A stretch of 64,000 nucleotides of DNA from positions 1 through 64,000 of the forward strand of contig JAXHNI010000003.1 of NCBI GenBank assembly GCA_034520625.1, in the 5' to 3' direction. The notes under the pieces are model-generated. The model was not told the DNA's origin and made no database searches. It saw only the letters and a program-made list of their open reading frames with translations. This document shows positions 9,301-18,051 of this stretch, piece by piece (position 1 is the stretch's first letter; every line of letters starts with the position of its first letter). The position numbers and the translations under genes are program-made. This DNA comes from JAANXG01 sp034520625 (GTDB taxonomy: Bacteria > Pseudomonadota > Gammaproteobacteria > Arenicellales > JAANXG01).

Positions 9301-10527
9301 AACACCCAGTCCATTGCGGTGGCGATGCTGGGGCTCAAGCGGTTCAAGCAGGTGAACGAGGAATTCGGGATGTCCGGCGGCGACGAGGTGCTGCGCACCG
9401 CGGCGGCGCGATTCAGCGGCTGCCTGCGGCCGGGAGACACCGTGGCGCGCCTGGGGGGTGATCGCTTTCTGTTCCTGCTGCCGTCGGTCGGCCTGGACCC
9501 GGACACACACAAGCCGCTGGACAAGCTGGTGGAGTCAATGGAGAAGCCGTTCACGGTCAGTCAGAACGCGATCATGCTGACTTTCAACATGGGGGTGGCG
9601 GTCTATCCGGAGGATGGCGACGGCGCCGAGGAGCTGATTCAGAAGGCCGATACGGCCCAGGCACACCTGCACAGCTGGGGGCCGGGATCGGGCTATACTT
9701 TCTTCCGGGACCGGATGCCGGCATCGGAAACGCCCCGCCTGGCGCTCGAGAAGGAGCTGCGCGACGCCATCGATTCCGGCGAGCAGATCCGGGCTTTCTA
9801 TCAGCCGATATACGATGTGGTGACGGGTCGGCTGATCGGGGTTGAGACGCTCGCTCGCTGGATGCATCCGCAGCGGGGACTGGTGCCGCCGGTGGAATTC
9901 ATCCCCCTGGCTGAAGATACCGGTCTGATCAATCCGTTGGGACTCTGGATACTGCGCCAGGCATGTATCGATGCCCGGGCGTGGGAGAACGCCGGTCTGC
10001 CTCGAGTGGTGGTGACGGTCAACGTATCAGCCAAGCAGATCCGTGACCCCGCTTTGGCACAGTCCATCAAGGAGATACTCCGGGATACCGGCATGGCGCC
10101 GCATCGGCTGCTGCTCGAGGTTACCGAGAGTACGCTCATCGCCGACCTGGACCGCGGGTCGAAGTTCATGGAAGAGCTCGTCGCCGAGGGCGTCTATTTC
10201 GCGCTCGATGATTTCGGTGTCGGGTATTCGTCACTGTCCTACCTGGGTCGGCTCCCGGTCCATACGCTGAAAATCGACCGTTCGTTCGTCAGCGGCCTGC
10301 AGAAGGATGCCCGCAGCGAGTCCACCGTCAAGGCCATCGTCGCCCTGGCCCACGCCCTGGAACTGCACGTGGTGGCGGAAGGCGTCGAGCTTCGAGAACA
10401 GCTGGAATCAGCCATACGACTTGGCTGCGACACCGTGCAGGGGTTTCTGCTGGCCCGGCCGATGCCGGCCGCAGAGCTGGCGGCGCTTCTGGATAAGCGT
10501 CAGTCCATGGGCGAGGTGCTCGGGTAG
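6382..10527 (+). CDS. multi-sensor c-di-GMP protein: REC-like, PAS/GAF, GGDEF (degenerate), EAL
   Basis: This 1381-residue cytoplasmic signalling protein starts at a GTG (6382) or an ATG (6406), neither with a strong ribosome-binding site. The order of domains is a receiver-like fold (about 10-125), PAS (150-270), GAF (275-435), PAS (445-550), a GAF-like module (555-690), two PAS domains (690-945), GGDEF (950-1110) and EAL (1125-1375). The receiver lacks the usual acidic pair after strand 1. The GGDEF signature reads GGDRF, so cyclase activity is doubtful. In the EAL domain the first motif is ETL. The metal and catalytic residues are kept in EVTES, DDFGVGYSS, KIDRS and AEGVE, so phosphodiesterase activity is plausible. 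No transmembrane segments are seen. It is divergent from the kaiB-like gene. Confidence 0.9.
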   Translation: MHIPQPLRMEQLRILLIAGNPIVVDEISGYLHAEFRNPAVRSVASVEALEASPPESGWHLCIFCDEGLEAYPEVLIRLRSCQPGCPILLVLDLEDEARASDALRIGVSDYILKTPGYGDRLRAAASAMVRSAAETSEAGYRDNLQALQSRAKQFQELVENAAAGILIHVDETPVYANTALIRMLGYQNREDVLSLASIYELVDARDRQRVLRFSRRFSAGIGVSDTDVFRARRSDGGLIWLENRVNTVTWQGRPAVQCTMVDVSDRRRAHNALRLTARVAAKAGEQDDFEEAIRVVLHRLARGMGWELAESWLPSDANDALAPGPVWCNDRKRFDGFIRGSRRQRFRPGEGLVGRVWETGYPEWIEDVCDAHMLFRRSILANDAGLRTGCSIPIIARGRTVAVLCFYMTASLGYNRELVTALGAAAASLGPVLLQIQSEQARRASIAQTESLITGNLDGILVVDDQDRILFANPAALDAFGRSIETLRNMPFGTPSLDKDVAEIEVQNVRTGETRMNEMRITDIEWDGRGARLISLRDVTERFETQRTLEQHRQALQERVKELRCVYAVSEHLARTEGEWRDTLQRIVDAVPSGWRYPGSTCAKLQVEDVEVVSSGFRAAGKHLSSDVVAGGRVIGRLVVYCDESQVAGEGDPFLKEERNLIDDLTRRIGQSISTRRYQQELDTSRRRFRDFAEAASDWLWEMDENLRFTYFSDRIQVVMGQTADHWMGKTRRELTVEQNVAGDPKWVEHIADLEAHRPFRNFRYEIALPDGTSRHVVISGMPVFDEAGEFRGYRGTGTDETNQLVAQNLARELDHRLKGVADGLPGIVFQRLRKPDGRIEYPFLSAAITSLFGFEVEEVQNDPQLWASSIHPEDRSRFEAALAESGRTIQPMDLKLRSVTRSGGERWFWHRSTPHQLPNGDMLWDCIELDVTDQKKAEDQVKYLGYHDQLTGLPNRELFLERIGQILPIASRNTQSIAVAMLGLKRFKQVNEEFGMSGGDEVLRTAAARFSGCLRPGDTVARLGGDRFLFLLPSVGLDPDTHKPLDKLVESMEKPFTVSQNAIMLTFNMGVAVYPEDGDGAEELIQKADTAQAHLHSWGPGSGYTFFRDRMPASETPRLALEKELRDAIDSGEQIRAFYQPIYDVVTGRLIGVETLARWMHPQRGLVPPVEFIPLAEDTGLINPLGLWILRQACIDARAWENAGLPRVVVTVNVSAKQIRDPALAQSIKEILRDTGMAPHRLLLEVTESTLIADLDRGSKFMEELVAEGVYFALDDFGVGYSSLSYLGRLPVHTLKIDRSFVSGLQKDARSESTVKAIVALAHALELHVVAEGVELREQLESAIRLGCDTVQGFLLARPMPAAELAALLDKRQSMGEVLG

Positions 10528-10804
10528 CGGCCCGGTACGAAAATCACGCGTATTCGGGACCGTGCCGGGGATCGTCCTCCAGTACGGTCTTTCGCCCGGG
10601 TGCGTGTTTGCGAACCGGCTACTGCCGATTCACGAATCTGCTGCACCGTCGGGTTCGAGTTGGGATACACTGGCACCGGGCGGTTGCGGCAGGCAGGCCG
10701 TCCGGGTACAACTTGACCGATCTGTATGCCGCTCCGCGTCATTCCGCGGCACAGAGAGTCTCGATCGCATTCGGCGCTAATTCGTATGACCTCAAGGTTG
10801 AAAA
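10528..10804. other. gap without recognised gene
   Basis: I see no convincing coding region, terminator or repeat between the EAL gene and the short leader-like ORF at 10805. Open frames here have no recognisable protein character. Promoter elements for the downstream small gene probably lie near its end. Confidence 0.4.
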
Positions 10805-10858
10805 ATGACTGACGACACCACAGAACGACCCGGATTCGGGATGCCACTTCCGGAATGA
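10805..10858 (+). CDS. possible 17-residue leader peptide
   Basis: A short frame beginning ATG ACT GAC, preceded by an AAGG at a suitable distance, ends in TGA that overlaps the ATG of the next gene (ATGA). The arrangement would allow translational coupling. It is too short to support by composition, so it may be chance. Confidence 0.3.
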   Translation: MTDDTTERPGFGMPLPE

Positions 10859-11187
10859 CGCAGCGCGAGACGGAATTTCTGAGCCGGCTTCGAGGTGCGC
10901 TGCAACGGGCCGGGAAACCGGCGCATTCCGTGGACCAGCGCCACCCCGTGCGGGATGCCGAGCAGTACCGTGAGCTGGAACTGCAGGCGGCCGCGGAGGT
11001 TGACGCCGTGTACGAGCGGCTGGAACGGGAAATCAGGACGGGCATTGCCGACATCGAAAAGGTCATCGGCCCCATCGCCGAGCCCATGGCCGAACAGCTG
11101 GCGCAGGGCGCCGTGTCGGATGTGTTTGCTGCTGCCGCCGAGGTCCTCAAGTCGCGGATACGGGGTGGGCCCGAATCCCCGGGTTGA
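10855..11187 (+). CDS. small charged hypothetical protein
   Basis: This predicted 110-residue soluble protein is rich in Glu, Ala and Arg, with long helical stretches (around residues 35-100) that could form a coiled coil. It has no signal peptide and no motif I recognise. It stands alone between the c-di-GMP protein and the convergent antiporter gene. The coding call rests on length, composition consistent with the genome, and the ATGA overlap with the short upstream frame. Confidence 0.55.
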   Translation: MTQRETEFLSRLRGALQRAGKPAHSVDQRHPVRDAEQYRELELQAAAEVDAVYERLEREIRTGIADIEKVIGPIAEPMAEQLAQGAVSDVFAAAAEVLKSRIRGGPESPG

Positions 11188-11205
11188 GCAGCCCGAACGA
11201 ATACG

Positions 11206-12912
11206 TCAGGGTTGATCTCCGTCGAGGAGAGTATAGCGATTGCGGCGCATGCTCTGAACCAGGTCGTCAATCCGCGCCCTGGGGGTGTTGAGCAGCAGCA
11301 TCAGGTTGGTGGTCAGCATCAGGCTGGTTTCAAGGGTTTCCGGAATCACTTCCGTAGCACCGGCTGCCAGAAGTGACTCGAGGTTGGAGTCGTCCTGGCT
11401 GCGGACCAGGATGGGAATATCCCTGCGAAGGGAGCGGGCGCTGTGCACGATCCTGGATGCTACGGCGTCGTCGTTGAAGCTGATGACCAGTGCGCTCGCC
11501 GATTCCAAGCCTGCCGCCTTCAGGATTTCCCGGTTCCCGGCGTCGCCGTAGAACACCTGGTCCCCCGCCCGCAGGCCCCGCTTGACCTGTTCGGGGAGCA
11601 GGTCCAGCGCAACGTAGGGGATATTCTCCGCGCGAAGCAGGCCCGCCATTTGCCCCCCCACCCGTCCGAAGCCGCAGATCACGACGTGCTGCCCGGCATT
11701 CGGAAGTGCATCCGGCATTCCATCCAACTCCCCCACGGGCTGCCGTTCGCCCGGCAGCAGTCGATTGGCGATCATTTCGTTGCAGCGAATCAGCAGGGGC
11801 GCAGCCAGCATGGTGATGACGATTGCCGCCAGAATCGGCTGGCTGCTCTCCCGGCCGAGTAGACCGGTGCTGAATGACAGCGCGAGCAGGGCAAGGCCGA
11901 ACTCGCCACCGTGGCCGAGGACGAGGCCGGTTCGCACCGCCACCCGCGGGTTCCGGCTGAACCACCAGGTCAGCAGGGCGATGATGCCGCCTTTGCCGAT
12001 GATCAAGCCGGCTACCAGCAGAGCAATCCAGAGCCACAGGGCCGGCAGGACCGTGGTATCGAGTGCCATGCCGATGGAAATGAAGAACAATCCCAGGAGT
12101 ATGTCCTTGAAAGGCCGCAGTTCGGTATCGATCTGGTGCCGGTACTCGGTTTCACTCAGCATCATCCCGGCCAGGAACGCTCCGAGCGCCAGCGACAGTC
12201 CCAGCAGACTGGTGAGCCAGGCGGCGAGCAGTGACACCAGCAGCACAGTGAGCGTAAAGAGCTCCATCGAACCGGCGGTCGCCACCTCGTCGAACAGTCG
12301 CTGCAGGACGAGGCGCCCGGCGGCCAGCATGACGGTCAGCGCCAGGGCGCCCTTGATGACGGCATAGAGCAGGGCCACCGCCAGCCCATCGCCCGCGTCG
12401 GTGGCGAGGATGGGAATCGCGACCAGGAACGGGACCGCGGCAAGGTCCTGGAAAAGCAGGATGCCGAGGGACATATGGCCGTGGGGCGCCTGCAGCTCGA
12501 ACTGGTCGGTCAGCTGCTTGATCACGATGGCCGTGGAGGACATCGCCAGCGCCCCGCCCACGATGACCGCAGCTTCCCAGGAAACACCGAGCCACCAGGC
12601 GATGGCGGCGCCGGAAACGCTGCCCACGAGCACCTGGGCGCCGCCCAGACCGAGAAGTATCTTCCGCATTGCCAGAAACTGGCTGATCGAGAAATGCAGC
12701 CCGATGGTGAACAGCAGGAACGCGACGCCGATCTCGCCCAGCAGGTGCGCCGCATCCTGGTTGTCGAACCAGCCCAATGCGTGGGGACCGAGCACGATTC
12801 CAACGAACAGATATCCGAGCAACGGTGGGAGCTTAAGGCGGCGAAAAACGCCGACGAGCAGCACCGAGACGGCAAGCAGCGTAAGAATTTCTGCCAACAG
12901 GTCGTGTTCCAT
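11206..12912 (-). CDS. CPA2 monovalent cation:proton antiporter with RCK/TrkA-N domain (KefB/YbaL type)
   Basis: This is a 568-residue inner-membrane antiporter. Residues 1-385 contain about 12 hydrophobic segments with CPA2 motifs such as LLGYLFVGIVLGPHALGW, GGALAMSSTAIVIKQL, GILLFQDLAAVPFL and LGHGGEFGLALL. A cytoplasmic Rossmann domain of TrkA-N type follows, beginning HVVICGFGRVGGQMA, the NAD-binding glycine motif. Relatives exchange potassium or sodium for protons and are gated by nucleotide or glutathione adducts. The C-terminal tail lacks a clear TrkA-C domain. The gene is monocistronic as far as can be seen. Potassium is a likely substrate, but this is family inference. Confidence 0.9.
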   Translation of the reverse strand: MEHDLLAEILTLLAVSVLLVGVFRRLKLPPLLGYLFVGIVLGPHALGWFDNQDAAHLLGEIGVAFLLFTIGLHFSISQFLAMRKILLGLGGAQVLVGSVSGAAIAWWLGVSWEAAVIVGGALAMSSTAIVIKQLTDQFELQAPHGHMSLGILLFQDLAAVPFLVAIPILATDAGDGLAVALLYAVIKGALALTVMLAAGRLVLQRLFDEVATAGSMELFTLTVLLVSLLAAWLTSLLGLSLALGAFLAGMMLSETEYRHQIDTELRPFKDILLGLFFISIGMALDTTVLPALWLWIALLVAGLIIGKGGIIALLTWWFSRNPRVAVRTGLVLGHGGEFGLALLALSFSTGLLGRESSQPILAAIVITMLAAPLLIRCNEMIANRLLPGERQPVGELDGMPDALPNAGQHVVICGFGRVGGQMAGLLRAENIPYVALDLLPEQVKRGLRAGDQVFYGDAGNREILKAAGLESASALVISFNDDAVASRIVHSARSLRRDIPILVRSQDDSNLESLLAAGATEVIPETLETSLMLTTNLMLLLNTPRARIDDLVQSMRRNRYTLLDGDQP

Positions 12913-13083
12913 CGGGCTCGTGTCAGTAAGCAGGGGCTCTGCAGTATTCCGACGCCGGAGCGTAACACGTCGACGCGTCGTGCAAGCCCTCAGTCAGTCC
13001 AGACTCCCCGGAAAGTCCCGGGGCGCAGTCACGCAGGCGTTCCCGCAGGCGGTTATAATGTTCTCGAACCGGCGACGGGGAAA

Positions 13084-13123
13084 GGGCCAGTGCCGGGGGG
13101 CTGTTCCCCCCCGGGACTGACCC
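13084..13123. repeat. GC-rich hairpin related to the stems of the 54-nt-core elements
   Basis: GGGCCAGTGCCGGGGGG (13084-13100) can pair with the complementary run ending GGGACTGACCC, leaving a loop of about six bases. The outer sequence CAGTGCCGGG is the same as in the stem of the element at 34857-34967, but the 54-nt core is absent here. It lies just beyond the RND gene stop and may also act as its transcription terminator, although there is no T-run. Confidence 0.5.
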
Positions 13124-13139
13124 ATGTGCAAAATGCGGG

Positions 13140-16100
13140 CTAACTGCTCCCGGTCGCTTCGGTACCGTGCTCGCGGGCCAGTATCAGGTAGACGGCCGGC
13201 AGCACGAACAGCGTGAACAGCGTGCCGATGGTCATGCCCGTGGCGATGATCAGGCCCATGGAAAAGCGCGCTCCGGCGCCGGCGCCGGTTGCCAGGATGA
13301 GCGGGATCACCGCCAGCACCAGGGCGGCCGTGGTCATCAGCACGGGGCGCAGGCGTATGGCGGCGGCGTGCTCGATGGCCTCGCGCTTGGAATGGCCCTG
13401 GCGCTGCAGTACGTTGGCGAACTGGACGATCAGGATGCCGTGCTTCGAGATCACTCCTATCAGCGTGACAAGGCCGACCTGCGTATAGATGTTGATCGAC
13501 GTCAGGCCGAGACTGGTAAATATCAGTGCGCCTGACACGGCCATGGGAACCGTGGCCAGGATGATGAGCGGGTCCCGGAAGCTCTCGAACTGGGCCGCCA
13601 GCACCAGGAATATCACCGCGATGGCGAGAAAGAAGGTCACCACCAGGGCGCTGCCCTCCTGCACGAACTGGCGGGACTGGCCGGCATAGTCGACCGTGTA
13701 GCCCTGGGGCAGGGTCTCGTCGGCAGTGCGCTGCAGGAAGCCCAGGGCCTCGTCAAGGGAGACGCCCGGCCGCGGCACCCCGGATATGGTCGCCGAATTC
13801 AGTTGCTGGAAGCGTTTCAGCCTCTGGGGCTGGACGGACGTGTCCAGTGTGACCAGCGTGGAAAGGGGCACCAGGTCTCCATTGTCGACCCGGATCTGGT
13901 ATTCCCTGAGCTGCTCGGGATTGAGGCGGTTCATGCGCGTGACCTGGGGGGTCACCTTGTAGCTGCGCCCCTGGACATTGAAGCGGTTGACGAATCCGCC
14001 GCTCATCATGGAGCCCAGCTCCCGCCCGATCTCCGCCATGGTGATGCCCAGGTCCGCCGCTTTCTCCCGATCGACATGGACCTCCACGCGGGGCTGGTCG
14101 AACAGCATGTCCGAATCGGCGAATATGAACAGGCCCGACTCGTTGGTCCGGCGGAGGATCTCCTGGGACACCTCGTAGAGCTGGGGCGCCTCATCCGTGG
14201 TGCCGATGACGAATTGCACCGGCAGGCCGCCGCTGGAGCCCGGCAACACCGGCGGCTGGAATGCCGCCGACCTCATGCCCGGAATCCGGGAAACGAGATC
14301 CTGAACCTCGTTGGTGATCTGGCCCGAGGTTTTCTCCCGCTGGCTCCAGGGCTTGAAGGCAAGACCTGTGATCGCGGTGTTCGACGCCGGGGGGCCGCCG
14401 AAGCTCACGCCGTTGAACTGGAAGATACGCGCGACTTCGGGCATTTCCGTGCCGATATTCGTGACTTCCTGCGTAAAAAGCTCGGTCTGCTCGAGCGACG
14501 CGGTGGGGGCGCCAGTCGACTGGACCAGGACGAGACCCTGGTCTTCGTCCGGCGCGAGCTGCGATTGGGAGGTGGTGTACAGGAAGTAGCAGCTCACCAG
14601 CACCACGCCGCCGAACAGCAGCACCACGGGCAGCGTATTGAGCGAGCCGTGCAGGCGCTTCTCGTAGCGGTTCTGGAATCGTTCGAAGCTGCGGTCCAGG
14701 AACGCCTCGAGTCGGCCCTGCTCGGCGCCGTCGCCGTGGCTCTTGAGGACTTTCGAGCACAGCATGGGAGACAGGGTCAATGCGACGATGCCGGAGATGA
14801 TTACCGCACCCGCCAGTGAAAAGGCAAACTCGGAAAACAACGTTCCCGTGAGCCCGCCGACGAATCCGATGGGGGCGAACACCGCGAGCAGGGTGATGGT
14901 CATGGCGATGATCGGGCTGGCCAGTTCCCTGGCACCCTGGTATGACGCGTCCAGCGGCGTCATGCCGGACTCGATATGGCGGTGGATATTCTCGACGACG
15001 ATAATGGCGTCGTCCACCACCAGGCCGATGGCCAGCACCATGGCCAGAAGAGTGAGCAGATTGATGGAGTAGCCCAGAGCGAGCATGATGAAAGCAGCGC
15101 CGATTATTGAAAGCGGCACGGCTATAACGGGGATGAGCACGGTGCGCAGTGAGCCGAGAAACAGGAAGATCACCACCACAACAATGATGACGGCTTCGAG
15201 CAGGGTCTTCACCACCTCGTTGATCGAATCCTCGATGTACTCGGTGGCGTCGTAGGGAATCTCCGACTGCAGGCCCGTCGGCAACTGCTCCACGATTTGC
15301 GGATAGATGTCGCGCACGCCCGCGATGACATCGAGCACGTTGGAGCCGGGCGCCGTGTTGATGCCGATGAACGTCGCCGGCTGGCCATTGAAGTAAACCG
15401 AGCTCGAATAGTCCTCCGCGCCCAGCTCCACGTCGGCGATGTCGCGGATGCGCACGGTGGCATTGTCAGTGCGCTTGATCACCAGATCCCGGAATGCCGC
15501 CTCCGACTGCACATCCGTCCGGGCGACCAGGTCGAGGGCGACCATCTGGCCTTCCGTTGAGCCCACCGCGGCCTGGAAGTTGTTCTCCGCCAGTACCTGC
15601 CGGACCTGGGCGGGCGTGACGCCCAGCGCGGCCATGCGTCCGGGCTTGAGCCAGATTCGCATGGCGAAGGTGCGCGCGCCGATGATCTCCGCCTTCTGGA
15701 CGCCGGCCACGGTGTTGAGCTTGGGCTGTACCACCCGGGTGAGATAGTCCGTGATCTGGTTGCGTTCCAGCACGTCGGAGAAGAAGCTGATGTACATCGC
15801 CGCCGTGGAATCGCCGACCTGCAGGTCGATGGTGGGGTCTTCCGACTCCTGGGGCAGATCACCCCGCACTTTGTTGACCTTCGACGAGATCTGGGTCAGG
15901 GCATTGTATGGATCGTAGTTGAGCTCCAGCTGCGCCGTGATGATGGACACGCCCTGGACGCTGGTGGATTCCACGTAGTCGATGCCCTGGGCACTGGCGA
16001 TTTCCGCCTCGAGAGGCGTGGTGATGAAGCCCTTGACTAAATCGGCATTGGCGCCGGTATAGACCGTCTGAACCGTAACCGTGGCGTTTTCCGCCTGCGG

Positions 16101-16211
16101 ATACTCCCGGACGGTAAGACCGAGGTAGGCACGCAGGCCGAGCAGCACGATGAGCAGGCTGACCACCGTCGCCAGGACCGGCCGGCGGATGAAGATATCC
16201 GTGAATTGCAT
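13140..16211 (-). CDS. RND efflux permease, hydrophobe/amphiphile (AcrB/MexF) family
   Basis: This 1023-residue inner-membrane proton-driven efflux pump has the full RND length and layout: TM1, a large periplasmic loop, TM2-7, a second loop and TM8-12. The proton-relay Asp pair is visible in GLVVDDAIIVVENIHRH. The sequence opens MQFTDIFIRRPVLATVVSLL, typical of the family. It is the last gene of a TetR-adaptor-permease operon, with an 18-base gap after the adaptor. No outer-membrane channel gene is present nearby, so the system must use one encoded elsewhere. Substrates are probably amphiphilic toxic compounds, as an inference from the family. Confidence 0.93.
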   Translation of the reverse strand: MQFTDIFIRRPVLATVVSLLIVLLGLRAYLGLTVREYPQAENATVTVQTVYTGANADLVKGFITTPLEAEIASAQGIDYVESTSVQGVSIITAQLELNYDPYNALTQISSKVNKVRGDLPQESEDPTIDLQVGDSTAAMYISFFSDVLERNQITDYLTRVVQPKLNTVAGVQKAEIIGARTFAMRIWLKPGRMAALGVTPAQVRQVLAENNFQAAVGSTEGQMVALDLVARTDVQSEAAFRDLVIKRTDNATVRIRDIADVELGAEDYSSSVYFNGQPATFIGINTAPGSNVLDVIAGVRDIYPQIVEQLPTGLQSEIPYDATEYIEDSINEVVKTLLEAVIIVVVVIFLFLGSLRTVLIPVIAVPLSIIGAAFIMLALGYSINLLTLLAMVLAIGLVVDDAIIVVENIHRHIESGMTPLDASYQGARELASPIIAMTITLLAVFAPIGFVGGLTGTLFSEFAFSLAGAVIISGIVALTLSPMLCSKVLKSHGDGAEQGRLEAFLDRSFERFQNRYEKRLHGSLNTLPVVLLFGGVVLVSCYFLYTTSQSQLAPDEDQGLVLVQSTGAPTASLEQTELFTQEVTNIGTEMPEVARIFQFNGVSFGGPPASNTAITGLAFKPWSQREKTSGQITNEVQDLVSRIPGMRSAAFQPPVLPGSSGGLPVQFVIGTTDEAPQLYEVSQEILRRTNESGLFIFADSDMLFDQPRVEVHVDREKAADLGITMAEIGRELGSMMSGGFVNRFNVQGRSYKVTPQVTRMNRLNPEQLREYQIRVDNGDLVPLSTLVTLDTSVQPQRLKRFQQLNSATISGVPRPGVSLDEALGFLQRTADETLPQGYTVDYAGQSRQFVQEGSALVVTFFLAIAVIFLVLAAQFESFRDPLIILATVPMAVSGALIFTSLGLTSINIYTQVGLVTLIGVISKHGILIVQFANVLQRQGHSKREAIEHAAAIRLRPVLMTTAALVLAVIPLILATGAGAGARFSMGLIIATGMTIGTLFTLFVLPAVYLILAREHGTEATGSS

Positions 16212-16229
16212 GTTCGCTCCGCCAGGCCC

Positions 16230-17357
16230 TTACTGATTGCCCAGTTCGGGAGCGGGGTCGCCGGACGGCTCCGGCGAGTCCTCAATGCTTACCCTGGAGC
16301 CGTTGCGCAGCTTGAGTTGGCCGCTGGTCACGACCCGTTCGCCTTCGGATACACCATCCAGGATCTGGACCTGGTCGCCACGGGTGGCGCCGGTCCTGAT
16401 GAACTTGCGTTCGACGGTGAGGACTGATTCTCCAGAATCCGTTGTGGTCTCGTTGACCAGGAATACGGAATCGCCGTACGGATTGTAGGTGATGGCGGTC
16501 TGCGGCAGCGTGATTACATTGTCTTCCTGCGGCAGTTCCACGGCGACGTCGACGAACATACCCGGCCGCAGCCGGCCCGCCGGGTTGTCCAGTCGCCCGC
16601 GAACGGCGACATTGCGGGTCTGCTGATTGACCTTGGGGCTGATAGCCGTGATCCGGCCCCGGAAGGCCTGCGCCTCGTAGGCATCGACATGAAGCGAGAG
16701 GGGCTGGTCCACCTCGACGCGCGCCAGCTCCTGCTGCGGTATGGTGAAATCTACACTGATCGGATCCAGAGTCTGGAGGGTGACGATGGGGTCGCCGGGA
16801 CGGAGATACTGGCCGACATCCACCTCGATGATACCGAGGCGGCCGCTGAAAGGCGCCTTGATGGTCTTCTGATCGAGTCGAGCGCTGATATTGTCGACCC
16901 GGGCGCGCGCCTGTTCCAGCTGGCTGCGCGCCTGGTCGTAGTCCGACTGGGAGACGGCGTTCTTCTCCCGGAGCTGCTGCTGCCGGTCGCGCTGTATCTC
17001 CGCCAGGCTGGCCTCGGCCCGGGCGCCGTGCAGTTCCGCGACGAGGCTGTCCGCGTCAAGGCGGGCGACGACCTGGCCGGCCTCGACCCCGGCCCCGTCC
17101 TCGACGTCAATCTCGATGATCTTACCGGTGATCTCCGCGGTGATGTCTACTCCCTGGACGGCTTCGAGGCTGCCCACTGCCCTGATGGTCGGCTGCCAGG
17201 TGGCGGGCTCGGCAGTGGTCGCGGTGACGCTTTCTGTCGTCGGAGGCTGGTTGGCGAAGAATTCCTCGGTCTTGTAGGCGACGAACCACTTGTAGCCGAA
17301 TATGCCCCCGAAAAGGATGACGAGCCCGAGGATGGTGAAAAACATGCGTTTTTTCAT
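16230..17357 (-). CDS. RND efflux periplasmic adaptor (membrane fusion protein)
   Basis: This 375-residue periplasmic adaptor couples the RND pump to an outer-membrane channel. A single N-terminal hydrophobic anchor (about 5-25) is followed by a lipoyl-like half motif (VDITAEITGKIIEIDVEDGAGV), an alpha-helical hairpin rich in Gln/Arg (about 105-150), and beta-barrel and membrane-proximal domains containing APFSGRLGIIEVDVGQYL. The ATG overlaps the stop of the upstream TetR gene (ATGA), so regulator and pump are translated from one message. Confidence 0.92.
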   Translation of the reverse strand: MKKRMFFTILGLVILFGGIFGYKWFVAYKTEEFFANQPPTTESVTATTAEPATWQPTIRAVGSLEAVQGVDITAEITGKIIEIDVEDGAGVEAGQVVARLDADSLVAELHGARAEASLAEIQRDRQQQLREKNAVSQSDYDQARSQLEQARARVDNISARLDQKTIKAPFSGRLGIIEVDVGQYLRPGDPIVTLQTLDPISVDFTIPQQELARVEVDQPLSLHVDAYEAQAFRGRITAISPKVNQQTRNVAVRGRLDNPAGRLRPGMFVDVAVELPQEDNVITLPQTAITYNPYGDSVFLVNETTTDSGESVLTVERKFIRTGATRGDQVQILDGVSEGERVVTSGQLKLRNGSRVSIEDSPEPSGDPAPELGNQ

Positions 17358-18001
17358 GTCTCGGTTCCTTGACCGGCTGGTTCCGGCCGGTGATGCAGCC
17401 CCTCGAGCAGTACGCGGGCGGCCAGCCTCGCAAAGCGACCGGGATCATCGACGAAGTCGACGCCGGGCAGGTGGCGCAGCACGTTCCGCGATTGAAACAG
17501 GAATACGTTGCAGGCAATCATCATCACGGCGGCGAGCGGAGCAGGCACGTCATCGCGAAACGCACCGGCGTCCCGCGCCTGCTCGAACAGGGCCACCACC
17601 TCGGTGAACTGTTCGTCGAAGACCTCGCCGGCCAGCGCGCGGCCGTGGGACGGACCGCTCTCGAGGACTTCGCGCAGTATCAGGTGGGCGCGGTCCGGGT
17701 TGACGGACATCAGCTCGATGTCCTGCCGCATCAGGGTGCGCAGCCGCTCGTCGAAATCGTCTCCGGCATCGCCGGCATCCTTCACGGCTCTGTTGAACAC
17801 CTTGCAGGCGGCGCGCATCACCTCCATGTAGAGATCTTCCTTGGAGTTGAAGTGATGGAACACGTTGGCCTTGCTGGTTCCGGCTCGTCGGGCGATGGCG
17901 CTGATGGAGACGCCGTCGAATCCCGTTTCGCCGAACAGATCCGTTGCCGCCGCGAGGATTTCATCGCGCCCGCTTGTGGCATTCCTGGAAGGTTCTGGCA
18001 T
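17354..18001 (-). CDS. TetR/AcrR-family repressor of the efflux operon
   Basis: This 215-residue regulator has an N-terminal helix-turn-helix (ISAIARRAGTSKANVFHHF, about residues 34-52) and a helical ligand-binding C-terminal half. It is the first gene of the efflux operon, overlapping the adaptor gene by four bases. A perfect 20-bp palindrome lies 30 bases upstream of its ATG, so autorepression and control of the whole operon are likely. Induction by a pump substrate is the usual mechanism and is inferred here. Confidence 0.9.
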   Translation of the reverse strand: MPEPSRNATSGRDEILAAATDLFGETGFDGVSISAIARRAGTSKANVFHHFNSKEDLYMEVMRAACKVFNRAVKDAGDAGDDFDERLRTLMRQDIELMSVNPDRAHLILREVLESGPSHGRALAGEVFDEQFTEVVALFEQARDAGAFRDDVPAPLAAVMMIACNVFLFQSRNVLRHLPGVDFVDDPGRFARLAARVLLEGLHHRPEPAGQGTET

Positions 18002-18031
18002 GTCTGGTCCGGGTGGTGGCGTGAAATAAGT

Positions 18032-18051
18032 CTGACCGATCGATCGGTCAG
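18032..18051. promoter_or_regulatory. perfect 20-bp palindrome, probable TetR operator
   Basis: CTGACCGATCGATCGGTCAG is identical to its reverse complement and lies in the gap between the TetR-efflux operon and the divergent glutathionyl-hydroquinone reductase gene. The core GACCGATCGATCGGTC is typical of TetR-family sites. It could control both directions. Confidence 0.8.

Noticed and set aside
13803..14819. 338-codon plus-strand frame opposite the RND permease
   Set aside because: It is an antisense shadow. The minus-strand RND gene has all family motifs.
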